Assembly (NCBI GenBank): GCA_022478985.1
Contig: JAKSZP010006624.1
Location: 62,001-126,000 of the forward strand
Reading direction: 5' to 3'
DNA: 64,000 nucleotides
Origin: Massospora cicadina
Taxonomy: Eukaryota; Entomophthoromycota; Entomophthoromycetes; Entomophthorales; Entomophthoraceae
The notes beneath the pieces were generated by a model. It was not told the origin of the DNA, did not search any database, and saw nothing but the letters and a program-made list of their open reading frames with translations. Position 1 is the stretch's first letter, and each line of letters starts with the position of its first letter. The position numbers and the translations under genes were made by a program. Below are positions 11,854-23,852 of the stretch, piece by piece.

Positions 11854-12223
11854 AAGCAACTCGCGAATCCCTCCACCAATCAGATTGGGACGCCCAAGAC
11901 GATTGGGCCACCTCAAGCTGAAAACCCAATGGATGAGTCAGTTTCATCTGGCCAATTCACCTAAGCATTGATTGGGACCGAGTCACTCCCCAATATTCCT
12001 GCTAAAAATCCACCTCCAAGAAATGGTGCACCGCAAATGCATACAACGCCAAAACTTGTCCCACAGTGGGGAAAAGCAGAAGGTAAAAGTTTTTGTGAAC
12101 CTTACAGCTAAAGTTTCCCACATAGAACCATACTGTAGCACAAAATACCTGTGCTGCCAAACAGCAATGTGATGAAAAAGAGAAGTCTGAAGGGCTTGGG
12201 TGCCCACCCCTCACACCTAAGGT

Positions 12224-13770
12224 GTGAAGGGGAGCCTTTACTTTAGAGACGTTAAACATCGTTGGACTCAAGGCCTCACCATCTTGGGCTAATAAACTGA
12301 GTTTTTTTTACAAAATAGTTGACCTGTGGACACCTGGCCATTCAGGAAACCCACTGTCCATGCGGTTCTGAGGCTTAATGGACAACCATGCTAGTCCCTT
12401 CCCTTTCCTTTTGGTCTACGCACTGTGTAATGCTAGTTCAATTAGACCATAGTTTTAAATGTATTTCATCAAAATCATACCTAAACAGCCGCATTCATGA
12501 AGTCATCTTATTGTGGGATGACGAAGTGCATGCTGTTGTTAGCATTTAAGCCCTAACCTGTGCACAAGATCTTCAGGAATCGTTCTTGGCTGTCAATTCC
12601 CTTCCGCTACCCCCTCCCCATTTGTTGTTGGTGACATGAACTGCTGGATGAACCCATCCACAGACCGCTGGCCCTCATTGCCTACACCCACAGGGACACG
12701 TTGAACTTTGCATTCTCAAAGCCACCCTGGGTTGTTTGATACTTTGAAGTGTCTTGTCCCACTACACACTAACATGTTGCACCCCCACGTGCACAACAGC
12801 CAGCTAAGGTCCATGACCCTCATTGACCTTATTCTCATGCCGTTGAAATTTCATTACCAAAGTTTCCACTTCACAACGAGAATCGATTTCTCTGACCACA
12901 GGATGGTATCAGTTTCCTTCCATTTGTCCAATCCAGTGGCCCAGGCACCGAAGTGGTGTAAACTCCACTCCACTGAGATCGCGTCACCAAGATTTCCTCA
13001 TGGGTAGAATCTGTGACCTCAGTACAGAGTATATCACACCATTATGTGCAGACCCAATTTCCACCTTGTCAACCTTCAAGGCGGACACAATCCGCCAGGC
13101 TCACCACCTCTCCTCCCAGTGCTCACGGGCTGTATTGGCAGTCATTTCATGCATGCTGGCAGAAGTAGACCACCTGGAGTCCAACGTCCCCCACTGCAGG
13201 CTACAGCCCAGCTTGGAATCACATGTGGGTGGAAGTATAAACCCGCCTTAACACACTGGCAAGACAACACAAACATTGGGTTTGTTTTCAGTATAAAGCA
13301 AATCATATAACAGCAGGCGACATTTGGTCCACTTACTTTTTGAAAATTCTTTGCACAACGCCAGAGTTTGGCCTGCACACAGGTGCGGAGTCCAGACCAC
13401 TCCATCGCAGATATGCTGGCCAATGTGGCAATTGGAATACAAAATTGTTACTCCAAACTTAATTTTAATCCAATCTAATTTCTCCAACTGAAATGGAAAA
13501 GGTTCTTGAAAGCGCAAAAATATGCACTGTTTCCAAATTCCCAAAACTGATGAATTTGATTACTTGGGATGAACTCTGGTCCACCATTCACAGTGCACTA
13601 TACAGGAAATGCCCAGGTCCAGATGGCATTCCTTATGAGTTCTATAAGAAGTATTTTAAGATTTTTCCTCCTTGCTGCTTGCCTCTCTGAATCAATGCCT
13701 TCTGGAAATGCGCCTCCTACCTGGAGGGCAGAGAGCCTTCACAATTACGTTGTACAAGATAGGGGATAAG
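12224..13770 (+). pseudogene. LINE A2 ORF2, 5' part (APE endonuclease, start of RT)
   Basis: The ORF2 ATG of A3 is replaced here by GTG followed by TGA, so the start is lost. Endonuclease motifs follow in order across frames: a TLNIVGLKAS-like start, IQETH, a GDMNCW block near 12635 and SDHRMVS near 12890, which keeps the catalytic SDH that A3 has lost. The RT begins at about 13565 with ELWSTI and KCPGPDGIPYEFYKKYF. The gene is cut at 13770 by A3 and resumes at 19073. Confidence 0.82.
13756..13770. repeat. left TSD of LINE A3
   Basis: AAGATAGGGGATAAG, repeated exactly at 19058-19072. This sequence belongs to the A2 RT (the segment before LANWRPI). Confidence 0.92.
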
Positions 13771-14046
13771 AGTTTAGAATTAAACTCCCTTTCAAAACTT
13801 TTCTTTCTCATTGCAAACACTTTTGCAACCTATTCAATTCAAGACTAAATCTAGTTTGATAATCTCACACAGGAGATTAGTCTGCGCCCATGTCAGGGAG
13901 CAGTTGGGCAAGCAAGGTAAGAGGAGCAGGTGGAAGGCCCGCGGCCTCCAACGTTTGAAAGCCCCGGAGAATCTGGCAGAATAGACAAAAAATCTCAAAA
14001 AAATTGGCGGTCACAATTTCCCCGGAGTACTCGTGTGGCAAGCATG

Positions 14047-14964
14047 ATGCACCCAGTACATCAACACGCCACACTCCCAGCCACTTTCGTCAGTGGAATT
14101 CGGAGTCCATGTGTATCTGGACATCCAAAAAACGGCCTTATGGGAAAAATTTTGTGAAGATGTACACAAAATTTTCCTGACCGCGGTGTACGTTGCACCT
14201 CACTCCATGTCACGCGGTTGGCTGGACCTAGGTTTCAAAAGCAAAATAGCAGCAGATGAGGCTGCAGCAGTGTGCATAGTGGTCGACCTCCCTGAAGGGC
14301 AACGGGTCATCGAAACCAAATGCACCAGATGGACAAAATCAAACCAAATTTTCCTCACATTTGACTTTTTGCCTACTACAGTAAAACGTGACATTTTGGA
14401 GCAACACCTGAAAGATGGTCTCGCTGTATATGGCGAAATACAATCTTTCGAAATGCAACAGATCACGCTGATGCCACACCTGTGCACTGGCAAAGCCATC
14501 GCAGTTCTGACCCCAACTGAGGAGATCGCGAAGGACCTAACCCAGATCCCGCACTCCACTTTTATTGATATTGCAGGGCATACCACCCACCCATTCTGGG
14601 TAACCGTGGACAGCGCGCCCCCATTTGCACCCACTGTGACACGTTTGGCCATAAGGCGCACGAATGCCCCATCAAGGAGGGCGTCACATTCCAAGAGCAC
14701 CCCTCGGCGGCCATGGCCAGCGGAGAGGCGCACTACGAACCAACTGCAAGCACCAATGAGGCTTTCCCGTGGGGAGCACAAGGCTGCTACCTATTGGTAA
14801 AGCCCATCTCCCCGCAGGAGCAGAAGAAGGCCAAGCAGGCCCATAGGGCTGCGGCTAAGGAAGTGGCCAAGGCCACCACCGCCATCCCACACTCACAATA
14901 CCAGGAGGACATGGAGACCTTTGCGGCAGAAGCAACTTGGGAATCCATCATCAAATCAGATTAG
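14047..14964 (+). pseudogene. LINE A3 ORF1 (RRM-like + CCHC RNA-binding protein)
   Basis: About 305 codons starting at ATG 14047 (MHPVHQHA). A frameshift near 14090 leads into the main frame 14093-14640, which carries YVAPHSMSRGWLDLGFKSK and FLTFDFLPTTVK. A second frameshift just before the knuckle moves to the final frame. The knuckle at 14626-14667 reads CTHCDTFGHKAHEC, with all four ligands intact. The C-terminus is Lys/Ala/Glu-rich and ends at TAG 14962. The 193-codon ORF on the opposite strand is only its antisense shadow. Function: binding of LINE RNA. Confidence 0.88.
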
Positions 14965-15307
14965 GAAGCCCATGCCAAGTGGGCCACTCAATCCGAGGAT
15001 CCAATGGGAGATTTTATCTCACCCAATCGCTGCACCCAAGCTCCAGTTGAAACTGACTTGGGACCTATCCCAACTGAAAATTTTTTTTTGACCCGCTTGA
15101 TGGTGCACCGAACTCATCTGCACCACAAAAAAATTCGTCTGACGTCAGGAAAACAAAAGTGAAGGCCAAAGCCAACGTGACTCTTTCTGCAAAAATTAAC
15201 AAAAACCCCGATAGCATTTCTGCTAACACCCACGCTGCTGTGAAAGCCCGTAGGGACCTGGAAGAGGCTGGTGGGCCTGGGGCCCACCCCCTCACACCTA
15301 AGGTGCG

Positions 15308-18300
15308 ATGGGGGAAACCTTCACTCTAGGGACGCTGAATATCGCCGGACTCAAGGCCTCCCTGTCCCAGGCTAGGAAACTGAGTTTTTTACAAAACAAT
15401 TTACCCATGGATATCCTGGCTATCCAGGAGTCCCACTGTCAAGAGGTTCCAAGGAAGCTTGGAAAACAATGCTCCTCCCATCCCTATCCTTTTGGGTCAA
15501 AGCACTGTGGGGTGCTAATTCGGAAAAATAATTTTTTCAAATTCACATCCTCAGAAACATTCCTAAATGGCTGAGTGCTCATCGTCACCTTCTCGTGGGC
15601 TGATGTTGTGCACGCAATCATCAACATCTATGCCCCAAACGGTGCACATGAGCATCGGGAATTTTTCTCATTGGTCAAATCCCTCCCACTACCCCTGATT
15701 CTTTCCTAGTTGGCGACATGAACTGTTGGCTAACCTCACCAATGGACTGGTGGCCTCCCTCACCCCCGCCTCACAGGGTCACATAGAACTACGCGTTCTA
15801 AAAGCCACCCTTGGGTTAATAGATGCGCTGCTGTGACATGCCCCACTGCTCAAAAACATGACGCGTCCCCGTCCACAATGGCCAATTAAGGTCCATGACC
15901 CGCATTGACCTTATTCTAATGCCGGCAAAATTCCAACCCACATCTCCCACTTCAAAACAATGAAAATGGAATTCTCCAACCTTCAACTGGTCTCGATAAC
16001 CTACCACTTACCCATCACAGTTGTAAAGGCCCCACATTGGTGCAAAATCCGCCCCCCTGAGTTCACGTCGCCAGGATTTTCCATGTGGGTGGAAGAGGCA
16101 ACTTTGGCAAAATTGTTTGTTGCACCATTTTGTGCAGACCCCATTTCCACATGGGCAACTTTCAAAGAGGACACCATCCGCCACTATCGCCATCTCTCCT
16201 CCAGATGCTCATGAGCCATATCGGCGGTTATCTTGTGCGCTCTGGCAGAATTGGCCCACTTGGACTCCAACATTCCAGCCACAGGATACAGCCCTGCATG
16301 GGGCTGGAAGTGGGCGGAGGCAGCCGCCCACCTCAACGCACTTTAAAGGCAACACAAACATCGGTTTGTGTCCAATACAGGGTTACATGCATCACTAAAG
16401 GTGACAAGTGCACCGCATACTTCTTTAAAAAAAATTTTGCACCACGCCAGAGCATGGCCTGCACACAGGTGCGAAGATCGGATAATTCCATTGTGGACAC
16501 ACCAGCTGAAGTGGCAATCAAAACGCAAAAATATTACTCCAATTTATACCGAGCTGAACCAATTCAGCTGGCCAAAATGGCGGAACTTCTTGACAGAGCT
16601 CATATCTGCACCATTTTCTGATACCCGGAAATAATGAATTTAATTACTCTGAACGAATCATGGACAGCCATTCGCGGTGCGCCAAACCGAAAATGCCCAG
16701 GCCCAGATGGCATTCCATATGAGTTCTAAAAAATATTTCAAATATATATCCCCATTGCTGCTAGCCTCACTTAACCAAAGCCTGTTGGAAACGCGCCTCC
16801 TACCTGGAGGACATGAGGCCTTTACTGTCACACTCTTCAAGAAAGGGGATAAGCTTGACTTAGCCAACTGGCGCCCCATTTCTCTAACAAACACAGACAC
16901 AAAAATTTTAACCAAAATCATGGCTAACCGTTTAGGGACTGTAGCATCTGCCACCATCTCCCCAGAACAATTTGGTTTCATCCCCAGAAGGTCGTTTTGG
17001 GATAACGTGCACTCCGTGGCTAATGCATGTCAGTCCACAGCCTCTGAGGCACTGGTATTCTTGGACCAACAAAAGGCCTAAGATAGAGTAAACTGGCAAT
17101 ACCTAATGGCCTGCCTCCATCAATTCCGCCTACCCCCCTGCTTCATAAACTGGGTAATGCTGCTCACGGAATCTTCGACAATGGCAGTGCATGGCCCAGG
17201 CTTCCTAACAGAAGTAGTCCCCCTCAAAGGGGCTTGCGACAAGGGGACCCCCTCATCCCACTCTTATACAACTTCAGCCTTGACCCACTACTGCGAAATG
17301 TGAATGCCCAACTCACTGGGGGGTCCATGTGCCAGGCTAAACCCCAGTCAAGATGATGGCATTTGCAGATGATTGCGTGGTGGGGTGTCTAATAACAAAG
17401 ATGCGCGCGCGCTTGAAGCCCTCATCCAGGAATATTCCCAGGTAAGCAACGCGGCACTGAACGCCTCCAAAACCGAAATCATCCTCCTTGGTCGGTTTCA
17501 GAACTGCTGGGCCCCAGCAATTAGTTCCCAACCTGGCCCATCTGCTTGCCCATGTCCACGCCTTACTAACTCAACACACCGCTCCACTGGTGCTCCCCTT
17601 CGTGCCACGTCCTACCATAGGACTGGTGCGCCATCTGGGCGTGTGGATGGAGGCAGGCGGATATGCGTCAGCAGTAATGGAGTACCGAATACTGGACAAC
17701 GTGACGAAGCGAATCGCCTCTCTCAGCCTCCACCCTACTACCCTCACTGGCAGGGTTGTTCTTGCCAACTTTATGCTCCTATCCAAAGTCTGGTTCAGAG
17801 CCCACGCCATCCCTTCTCCCCAAGCTTCTTCAAATCCCTGTATGCTTTGCTGCAAGGATGGCTTTGGTCAGGCCGCCCCCTCCACCAGTACGGCTAGAGG
17901 TCATGTTTGGCCCTCATCATCAAGGTGGCATGGGCCTGCTTGACTTCAAAGCCCATGCTGCCAAGATCCTGGGCACCTGGATCGCGGCTGTCACTCTCTC
18001 CTACACTCCCATCCCAACGCTGGTCCCACGCAGCCCGCTCCAACTTCTCCTGAGCCTTGGGCCTCAACAATCCATCAAACCCCCACTCCCTGATGAAATA
18101 CCTCGCATAACACACATCGGCCACAGGTCCTCACGGGACTAAAACCCACTACAAACGAATCCTACTCTCCATGCGAAGCGCAGAGTGGAGAATCTGCATT
18201 AGCAGATGTATAATCCGAAGAGGCCGCCCTCTCCTCAGTTCACACAAGAGGTACAGGGGCTACCCATCCATGATGGCGTGATCCCCATTCGACCCCATGT

Positions 18301-18928
18301 CCTAACCAGGGTGGACTACATGGACATGATGGACATCCCTTATTCCACTGAGACCCAAAATACTATCAGGAAATACGCACACCATCCTCTGTTGCAGCCT
18401 CAAGTCCGCTCCCATGTGTGGCGCTGCCTGAGGCTGGTGTATCATACAGCTGAGCGCTCTAACGCTTTACACTCATCCTGTGTCGTTTGTGGCCAGTATG
18501 GAACGCTGATCCACCGCCTGGAGAAGTGCCCCACCTCTAAAGTGATATGGCGCGAAGTTCAACGTCTGCTGGGCTAGGATCAAACTCATCCCTTCAGTCT
18601 GTCAAGAGATATGTTTGCTTCATCAATGGCCTCCCCCTTCCACCCCTCCCTCCGTGCTCTGGTGGTTGCAATCGCCATGTGGACTATCCACACGATTGTC
18701 TTGGATGCCATCGCTGGCTCCATCCCCACCCTCCCAGAAGCTGTCCACAGATTCCGGTCTCACTTGGTGGACCACTTTCAAGTGTGGATGTTTGGATACC
18801 TCCCACCGCGTCGCCAACAGCTGGTCTCCTACTGGTTCCCAGTCTGGTTCATCAAATCAGACCCCTTCCTCCACATGTGCTCAATAGTGGCTACGGCCCC
18901 TTCACACGTTTCCTCCCCCTCCCCATAA
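15308..18928 (+). pseudogene. LINE A3 ORF2 (APE endonuclease, RT, zf-RVT)
   Basis: Starts at ATG 15308 (MGETFTLGTLNIAGLKAS). Endonuclease: TLNIAGL, DILAIQESH, IYAPNG and GDMNCW, but the SDH box is FSNL, so the nuclease has lost a catalytic residue. RT: KCPGPDGIPYEF, LANWRPISLTNTDTKILTK, QFGFIPRRS, FLDQQKA followed by a stop where YDRV is expected, and an intact FADD at 17362-17373. The distal part VRHLGVWMEAGGYAS matches all copies. The C-terminal zinc motif at 18479-18539 is C-x2-C-x7-H-x4-C within TAERSNALHSSCVVCGQYG. About a dozen frameshifts or stops; a TAG at 18575 splits the tail. In-frame sequence ends at 18928. Confidence 0.9.
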
Positions 18929-19013
18929 GTGGCGTTCCCGCTGGCAACAAGAGATAGCATCGCTTCTCTGGGGTGCCTCCCCTGGTACTAAGTTTGTCTT
19001 TCCTGAGTCATAT

Positions 19014-19044
19014 TGGAAGTGTCCGTCCCATGGTCAGCCTTCCA
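19014..19044 (+). other. 3' stem-loop of LINE A3
   Basis: TGGAAG, a 19-base loop TGTCCGTCCCATGGTCAGC, then CTTCCA. This is a perfect six-pair stem at the 3' end. Confidence 0.8.
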
Positions 19045-19057
19045 CAAAATAAATTTA

Positions 19058-19072
19058 AAGATAGGGGATAAG
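19058..19072. repeat. right TSD of LINE A3
   Basis: AAGATAGGGGATAAG, identical to 13756-13770; A2 ORF2 resumes directly after it. Confidence 0.92.
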
Positions 19073-21200
19073 CTGGACTTGGCCAACTGGCGCATATTTC
19101 ACTCACTAACACAGACACCAAAATTTTTACTAAAAATAATGGCTAACCGCCTAGAGGTTTGTTGCCTCTGCTCTCATTTCCCCTAGACCATTTGGTTTCA
19201 TCCCCAAAAGGTCGATTTGGGACAATATACACACAGTAGCCAACGTCTGCCAATCCACGGCTTCTGGAGGACTTGTGTCTTTAGACCAGCAGAAGGCCTA
19301 TGATAGAGTCAACAGGGAATACCTTAGAGCCTTCCTCCACAAGTTCCGTATCCCCTTTTGCTTCATTGATTGGGTGATATTGCTAACGCAATATGCCACA
19401 ATGGCTGTGCGTGGCCCTGGCTTCCTCACGGATGTGGTCCGCCATCAAAGGGGCCTGCGCCAAGGGGACCTTCTTAGCCCACTCTTTTATAACTTCAGCC
19501 TTGACCCACTTCTTCGCAATGTAAATGCCAGCCTTACTGGTGTCCATATGCAAGGCAAGCACCAGTCAAGATGTTGGCATTTGCTGATGACTGTGTGGTT
19601 GGTGTCTCACAATCATGATGCACGCGCGCTTGAAGCTCTTATCCAGGTTTAATCCAATGTAAGTAATGCTGCACTCAACGCCTCCAAAACCGAAATTGTT
19701 CTCTTTGGCTGGTATCAATCCCGCTGGGCCCCAGCGCCCTGTTTCATACCTGTTTCATCAAATAGCACACAGGATCTCTTGCCCTGCCCACCTCACTCCG
19801 CCCCTCTCGCACTCCCCTTTGTGCCACGCCCCCACTGTTGGCCCTGTCCGCCATTTGGGGTGTGGTTGGAGGCAGGAGGGTACGCCTCAACGGTGATGGA
19901 AAGCCATATCTTAGACAACGTTACAAAACGCATATCTTCCCTCAAAGCCTGTCACATCTCCCTTACAGGGTGGGTAATGATAGCCAACTCTATGCTTCTC
20001 TCTAAAGTTTTTTTGGGGCCCGTGCTATCGCTTTTTCCCCTTGTTTCTTCAAGTCATTATACGCCCTTCTGCAAGGTGGCTTTGGTTAGGCCACCCACCA
20101 CTGGTATGCCTGGTTGTCATGTTTTGCCCTCGCCGTAGGATGGTATGGGCCTGCTCAACTTTGAGGCTCATGCTGCAAAAATCATTGGCACCTGGATTGC
20201 TGCCATCTCTAACCCTACAATCTCAGCCCAGCACTGGTCCAGCGTGGATCGCTCCAACTTCTCCCGAGCCCTGGGTCTCAGTAATCCTACCCACCCTCAC
20301 TCTCTGTTAAAGTACCTTGCCTCACATCCTTCTGCTGCGGGCCTACATGGGACGTCGTCCCACTTCAAAATGATCCTACTCTCCATGTGGTGTGCTGAGT
20401 GGAGAATTTGCATCTATGGGCACACCACCCAGAGAGGGCGCCCCTCTCCTCATTTCACCCAGGAAGTACAAGAACTACAATTCTGAACGGAATAATACCC
20501 ATGAGACCCCTTATCATGGCCAGGGTGGACTACCTGGACATGGTGAACGTACCCTACCACCTAGATACCCAGAAAGCCATCTGGAAATTTGCCCAGGCCC
20601 TCTCCTGCAGCCGCATTTTCTTTCCCCTGTGTGGCACTGATTGAGACAAGTATACATACTGCCAAACACTCTAATACTTTGCACTCATCTTGTGTCGTGT
20701 GTGGCCAGTATGGAACGCTGGTTCACCTCCTGGTAGAGTGTCCTCCATCAAAATCGATATGGTATGAGGTACAACGTCTGCTGGGCCAGGATCAAACGCA
20801 TCCCTTCAGTCTGTCAAGAGATATGTTTGCTTCATCAATGGCCTCCCCTCTTCCACCCTCCCTCCATGCCTTGGTAGGTGCAATCGCTATTTGGACTATC
20901 CACACAATTGTCCTAGATGCTATCTCAGGCTTCACTCCCACCCTTCAGGAAGTTATAGCCGGTTCCAGTCTCACCTTGTGGACCACTTTCAAGCGTGGAT
21001 GTTTTGGTACCTCCCACCCCATCGCTGCCAGATGCTCTCATCCTGGTTTGTGGTTTGGTTCATCATTTCAGACCCCTTCCTACATACGTGCTCAATAGTG
21101 GTGCAAGCCCCTGCACACGTAACCCCCTCCCTTCTCTTGGCGTTCCCGCTGGCAACAGGAGATAGCATCTGCCTCTCTGGGATGCCCTCCTTCTGCTGAA
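19073..21200 (+). pseudogene. LINE A2 ORF2, 3' part (RT, zf-RVT)
   Basis: Continues the RT cut at 13770: LANWR at the junction, GFIPKRS, then a 125-codon frame (19275-19652) with LDQQKAYDRVNREYL and LRQGDLLSPLFYNFSLDPLL. The catalytic FADD is intact at 19580-19591, though in another frame. Next come GVWLEAGGYAST, the connection region, and a 169-codon frame (20589-21098) holding TAKHSNTLHSSCVVCGQYG with zinc ligands C, C, H, C. About eight frame breaks. Together with 12224-13770 it makes one ORF2 of about 1,200 codons. Confidence 0.88.
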
Positions 21201-21228
21201 GTTCATTTCTGTAGTTTAATATCTTACT

Positions 21229-21257
21229 GGAAGTGTCCATCCCATGGTTAACCTTCC
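21229..21257 (+). other. 3' stem-loop of LINE A2
   Basis: GGAAG, a 19-base loop TGTCCATCCCATGGTTAAC, then CTTCC, followed by the A/T tail and the TSD. Confidence 0.78.
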
Positions 21258-21281
21258 CCAAATATAATAATAAAATTAAAA

Positions 21282-21297
21282 TATATTGCATGATACC
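21282..21297. repeat. right TSD of LINE A2
   Basis: TATATTGCATGATACC, exact copy of 10705-10720. Confidence 0.9.
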
Positions 21298-22067
21298 TGC
21301 GCTATTCTATTATTTCAACAAAAACCTGTTTCTGCACCTAAGTTTATCTTTCCAGAACATGAAGAATCCAGGTGCTTTTTGTAAATTTATATATACCATT
21401 TTAAGTTTTTTAACACCAAACTGATTCTTTTGTTCATGTTTTATCAGTTGATAAATTACAGTTTATATATAAATCTAAAAAATTGATGAACTGGGCCTTG
21501 ATGGTGATGTGTGCTGATCTTTTTCTGTAACATCTGAAAGCTTATCCAGTTTGACAGAGAGAAAAAAGGACCAAACGCTAATCCTTTTTTATAGTGCTAC
21601 CCTCCATAGACAATTTCTATTTGGGTTGTGCACAAGTATTCTACACGACATTGATACAAAAATCATCTGCCAATTTTCTTGTTTCCTATTAAATGTTCAA
21701 AAGTAGCCAATTTAGTATTGATATAAGAAATCTGCCAGCTTGTGCATCTGGGGATATTAGTGACCATCAAAATACAGGGTCCTCGCTGGTATTAATTATT
21801 AATTTTAAAGAAAACCCAATTGCATGGTAATCAACTCTGGAAGCCTAATAATGTGACCAATAAATCCTACCCTTGCCAGAAATATCAAGATATGATAGAC
21901 CGTTTGTTAGCATGTAATACTTTTAACCAATGGATTTAAAGTTTTATTGGCAGATCAAATTTCAAAAAGGTGATCATTATTAGTGTGCCATTATTACTTC
22001 CCAGGGCCTCTATCAACAGACTCAGAAGCTTCAAGGGTTATTCAATGCCCCACAACTTTTCAACGGG
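21298..22067 (+). pseudogene. G3: gypsy RT, first half
   Basis: From about 21700, plus-strand translation in shifting frames gives a degraded Ty3/gypsy RT: a SSLVLIINFKENPIAW segment (family xPVLxVKKKxGxxRxC), YPCQKYQDMIDRLLAC (family YPLPxIxDxxDRLxGC), YWQIKFQKGD and LQGLFNAPQLF followed by QR in another frame (family GLxNAPATFQR). The gene stops abruptly at 22067, where the LTR of G0 begins, and resumes at 40854. The first ~400 bases (21298-21700) show nothing recognisable. Extremely old copy. Confidence 0.65.
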
Positions 22068-22617
22068 TGTTGAGATTTTTACTTTATTTTAAAGGCTGAG
22101 CCCTTTGAAGGCTAAGCAATTGTTAGTTGCCATAACTCCAGCAATGTATCCTACTAGACTTTTGTCTCTAGGGCAAATCTATTGACATAGAAGTAATTTC
22201 TGTCAAGGCAAATCTCTTCTAGTAGACATGCAAAATACCTAGTAAAAACTAAGTGAAATTGCTGAACAAAATCGTAAATGCTTTTTTAAATATGAGGGTA
22301 TTTATGAATTAAGTCAAAGTTTGGGATTAAGTAGGATATGGCGAATTCTGGAATGTGGAAGAGGTAATCAGAGGATTCTATTGTATGCAATATTTCTCAA
22401 TCAAATTGGCAAATTTATTCAATCCCTGACTGGCATGATCTTTAGCAAGTGACTAAGTTGGATTAGAAAAGAGTCAAGCCTTCTGCTGCTGATCTGGGAG
22501 GTCATCATTTTTGGTTATTTCAAGCAATTATGCAGTAGCATACTCCCTCAAGCGTATTTTACATTATACACTGTTCAAGTTTTGTTTAAACTAGCACGAC
22601 TCCCACCATTCTTGACA
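22068..22617 (-). repeat. 3' LTR of G0
   Basis: Aligns throughout with 40317-40853. In element sense it starts TGTCAAGAATGG (right copy TGTAGGGAATGG). It is preceded by a purine-rich tract, GAGAAGGGCAT, as expected for the polypurine primer of a 3' LTR. Shared blocks include AAGCCCTTTGAAGGCTA (plus strand, one variant) and GAGTAGGATATGGCGA-like sequence. Confidence 0.75.
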
Positions 22618-23112
22618 ATGCCCTTCTCAAGATCTTGCTGATAGGGGAATAATTTTGGAGAAATTAAGCATGTAATTAAAATACAGCAGTTCTCAGTTGG
22701 ATGGAGGCAAAAGAGTACTCCACTCTTTGATGATTAATCCTTCAATATGGCTAAACATAGTGTATCATGTTTTTGAACAACCCTCTGGTCACTGGTAAAA
22801 GAACTATAACAAATCCCCCAGCTGGTACTCAGACAAAGTTGTTTTCTAAGCGTTGTATCAATATTCCTCTTGTCTACTGATTGTCCCCAAAGAATTAGTA
22901 GCCAAGTCTTAAAGTCAAAATAGTTCATCTGAAAGCTTTTGCATCTTGAGCTCAGTTGTCTTCAGACTGAGATCTCACATATGAGTAGAACACTTGAGGG
23001 TAAGACCAGCTCCCAGACATATAGAGCTCAAATGAAGACATTTGATAAAAAGATGGTAACTCATGCGCCATGCTAGTAGTTCCACTGGGAGGTAGTTGTT
23101 CCACTGAGATGG
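22618..23112 (-). pseudogene. G0 integrase C-terminal region
   Basis: The stretch between the 3' LTR and the recognisable integrase core should encode the integrase C-terminus. Only a short minus-strand ORF (22734-22928) is open and no GPY/F motif is clear, so the identity is by position. Confidence 0.35.
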
Positions 23113-23800
23113 CTATGATGAGACATTTTTGTGGAGGATAGTGATGAGAGAGCGAATCGCTTGTTCCACTGGTCCATGGGTGGAGGGATGATAGGGAGCA
23201 GCAAAGGAGGTATAAGTTCCCATCACCGAGTAAAAATCAACTATTACTTGAGATATGAAGTTGGTGCTGTTACTGGACAGCAGTACATTTGGGCTACTGT
23301 GGCAGGTTAAGGATTGTTTGAGTAGAAATGGTATGGTCACTTTAGAAGTGGGCGAGTTAACAGAAATGGCCTTAATTTATTTTGTGAAGGGATCTAAAGC
23401 CAGTATAATATACAGGTGGTTGTACATCATCATAGGTAGTGGACTGACAACATCAATGCTGATGGTAAAAAGGGGGTGATAGGACCCATAATTTGGTGTT
23501 GGTACATCAGATTAGGAGTTTTCTGCTAGCAAAAACAAGACAGAAATTAATGAAATATTGGTTAAAATCAATAATTCCGTACCAGAGGCAAAGCTTCTTT
23601 TGCAGCCGCTGATGTGTTTTCTTACATCACCATAGCTAACCATCAAATGGCTCTCCAGGGCGGTCCCCATTCTAGCTGATGGACAGACATAGGGCAACCA
23701 AGAGGTTTCAACCTGTTTATATAATAATCCATCTTCAATCAAGGTCCTCTTAGTCATTTTTTTAATTGTCGCTGAACCTCCAGAGTCTCTTGGCTCCAAT
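23113..23800 (-). pseudogene. G0 integrase (zinc-binding and core)
   Basis: A minus-strand frame 23799-23512 carries a degenerate HHCC N-terminal domain (HLMVSYGDVRKHISGCKRSF). The frame 23340-23113 carries the end of the DDE core: SNSTNFISQVIVDFYSVMG and then APYHPSTHGPVEQAIRSLI, matching the family pattern SDNGTxFxS and AYHPQTNGxVERxxRxL. The enzyme would join retrotransposon cDNA to chromosomal DNA. The frames are broken between domains. Confidence 0.8.
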
Positions 23801-23852
23801 CATCGGGGTTTCAATAAGCTTATAATTCCGATTTTCCTTGTAAGCATGAGCA

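Larger units (their letters stand above)
13771..19057 (+). mobile_element. LINE A3, complete, inserted in LINE A2
   Basis: A 5,287-base LINE bounded by a perfect 15-bp TSD, inserted in the same orientation into the RT region of its relative A2. It carries the 5' UTR (13771-14046), ORF1, ORF2, 3' UTR, hairpin 19014-19044 and a short tail. The usual family start (AAAACTTTTCTTTCTC) is preceded by ~23 extra bases that contain a small palindrome. Being younger than A2, it keeps longer open frames. Confidence 0.95.
10721..21281 (+). mobile_element. LINE A2, complete, split by LINE A3
   Basis: Bounded by a perfect 16-bp target-site duplication. Removing A3 and one copy of its TSD leaves about 5.26 kb, close to A3 (5.29 kb) and A4 (5.25 kb). 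It begins with AAACTTTTCCC and ends with the 3' hairpin (21229-21257) and the tail AATAATAAAATTAAA. Order: 5' UTR about 250 bases, ORF1, a ~370-base spacer, ORF2 and 3' UTR. A3 is inserted at 13770, between RT motifs. Confidence 0.92.

Noticed and set aside
14200..14781. 193-codon minus-strand ORF
   Set aside because: Antisense shadow of LINE A3 ORF1; GC-richer sequence there keeps the reverse frame open by chance.
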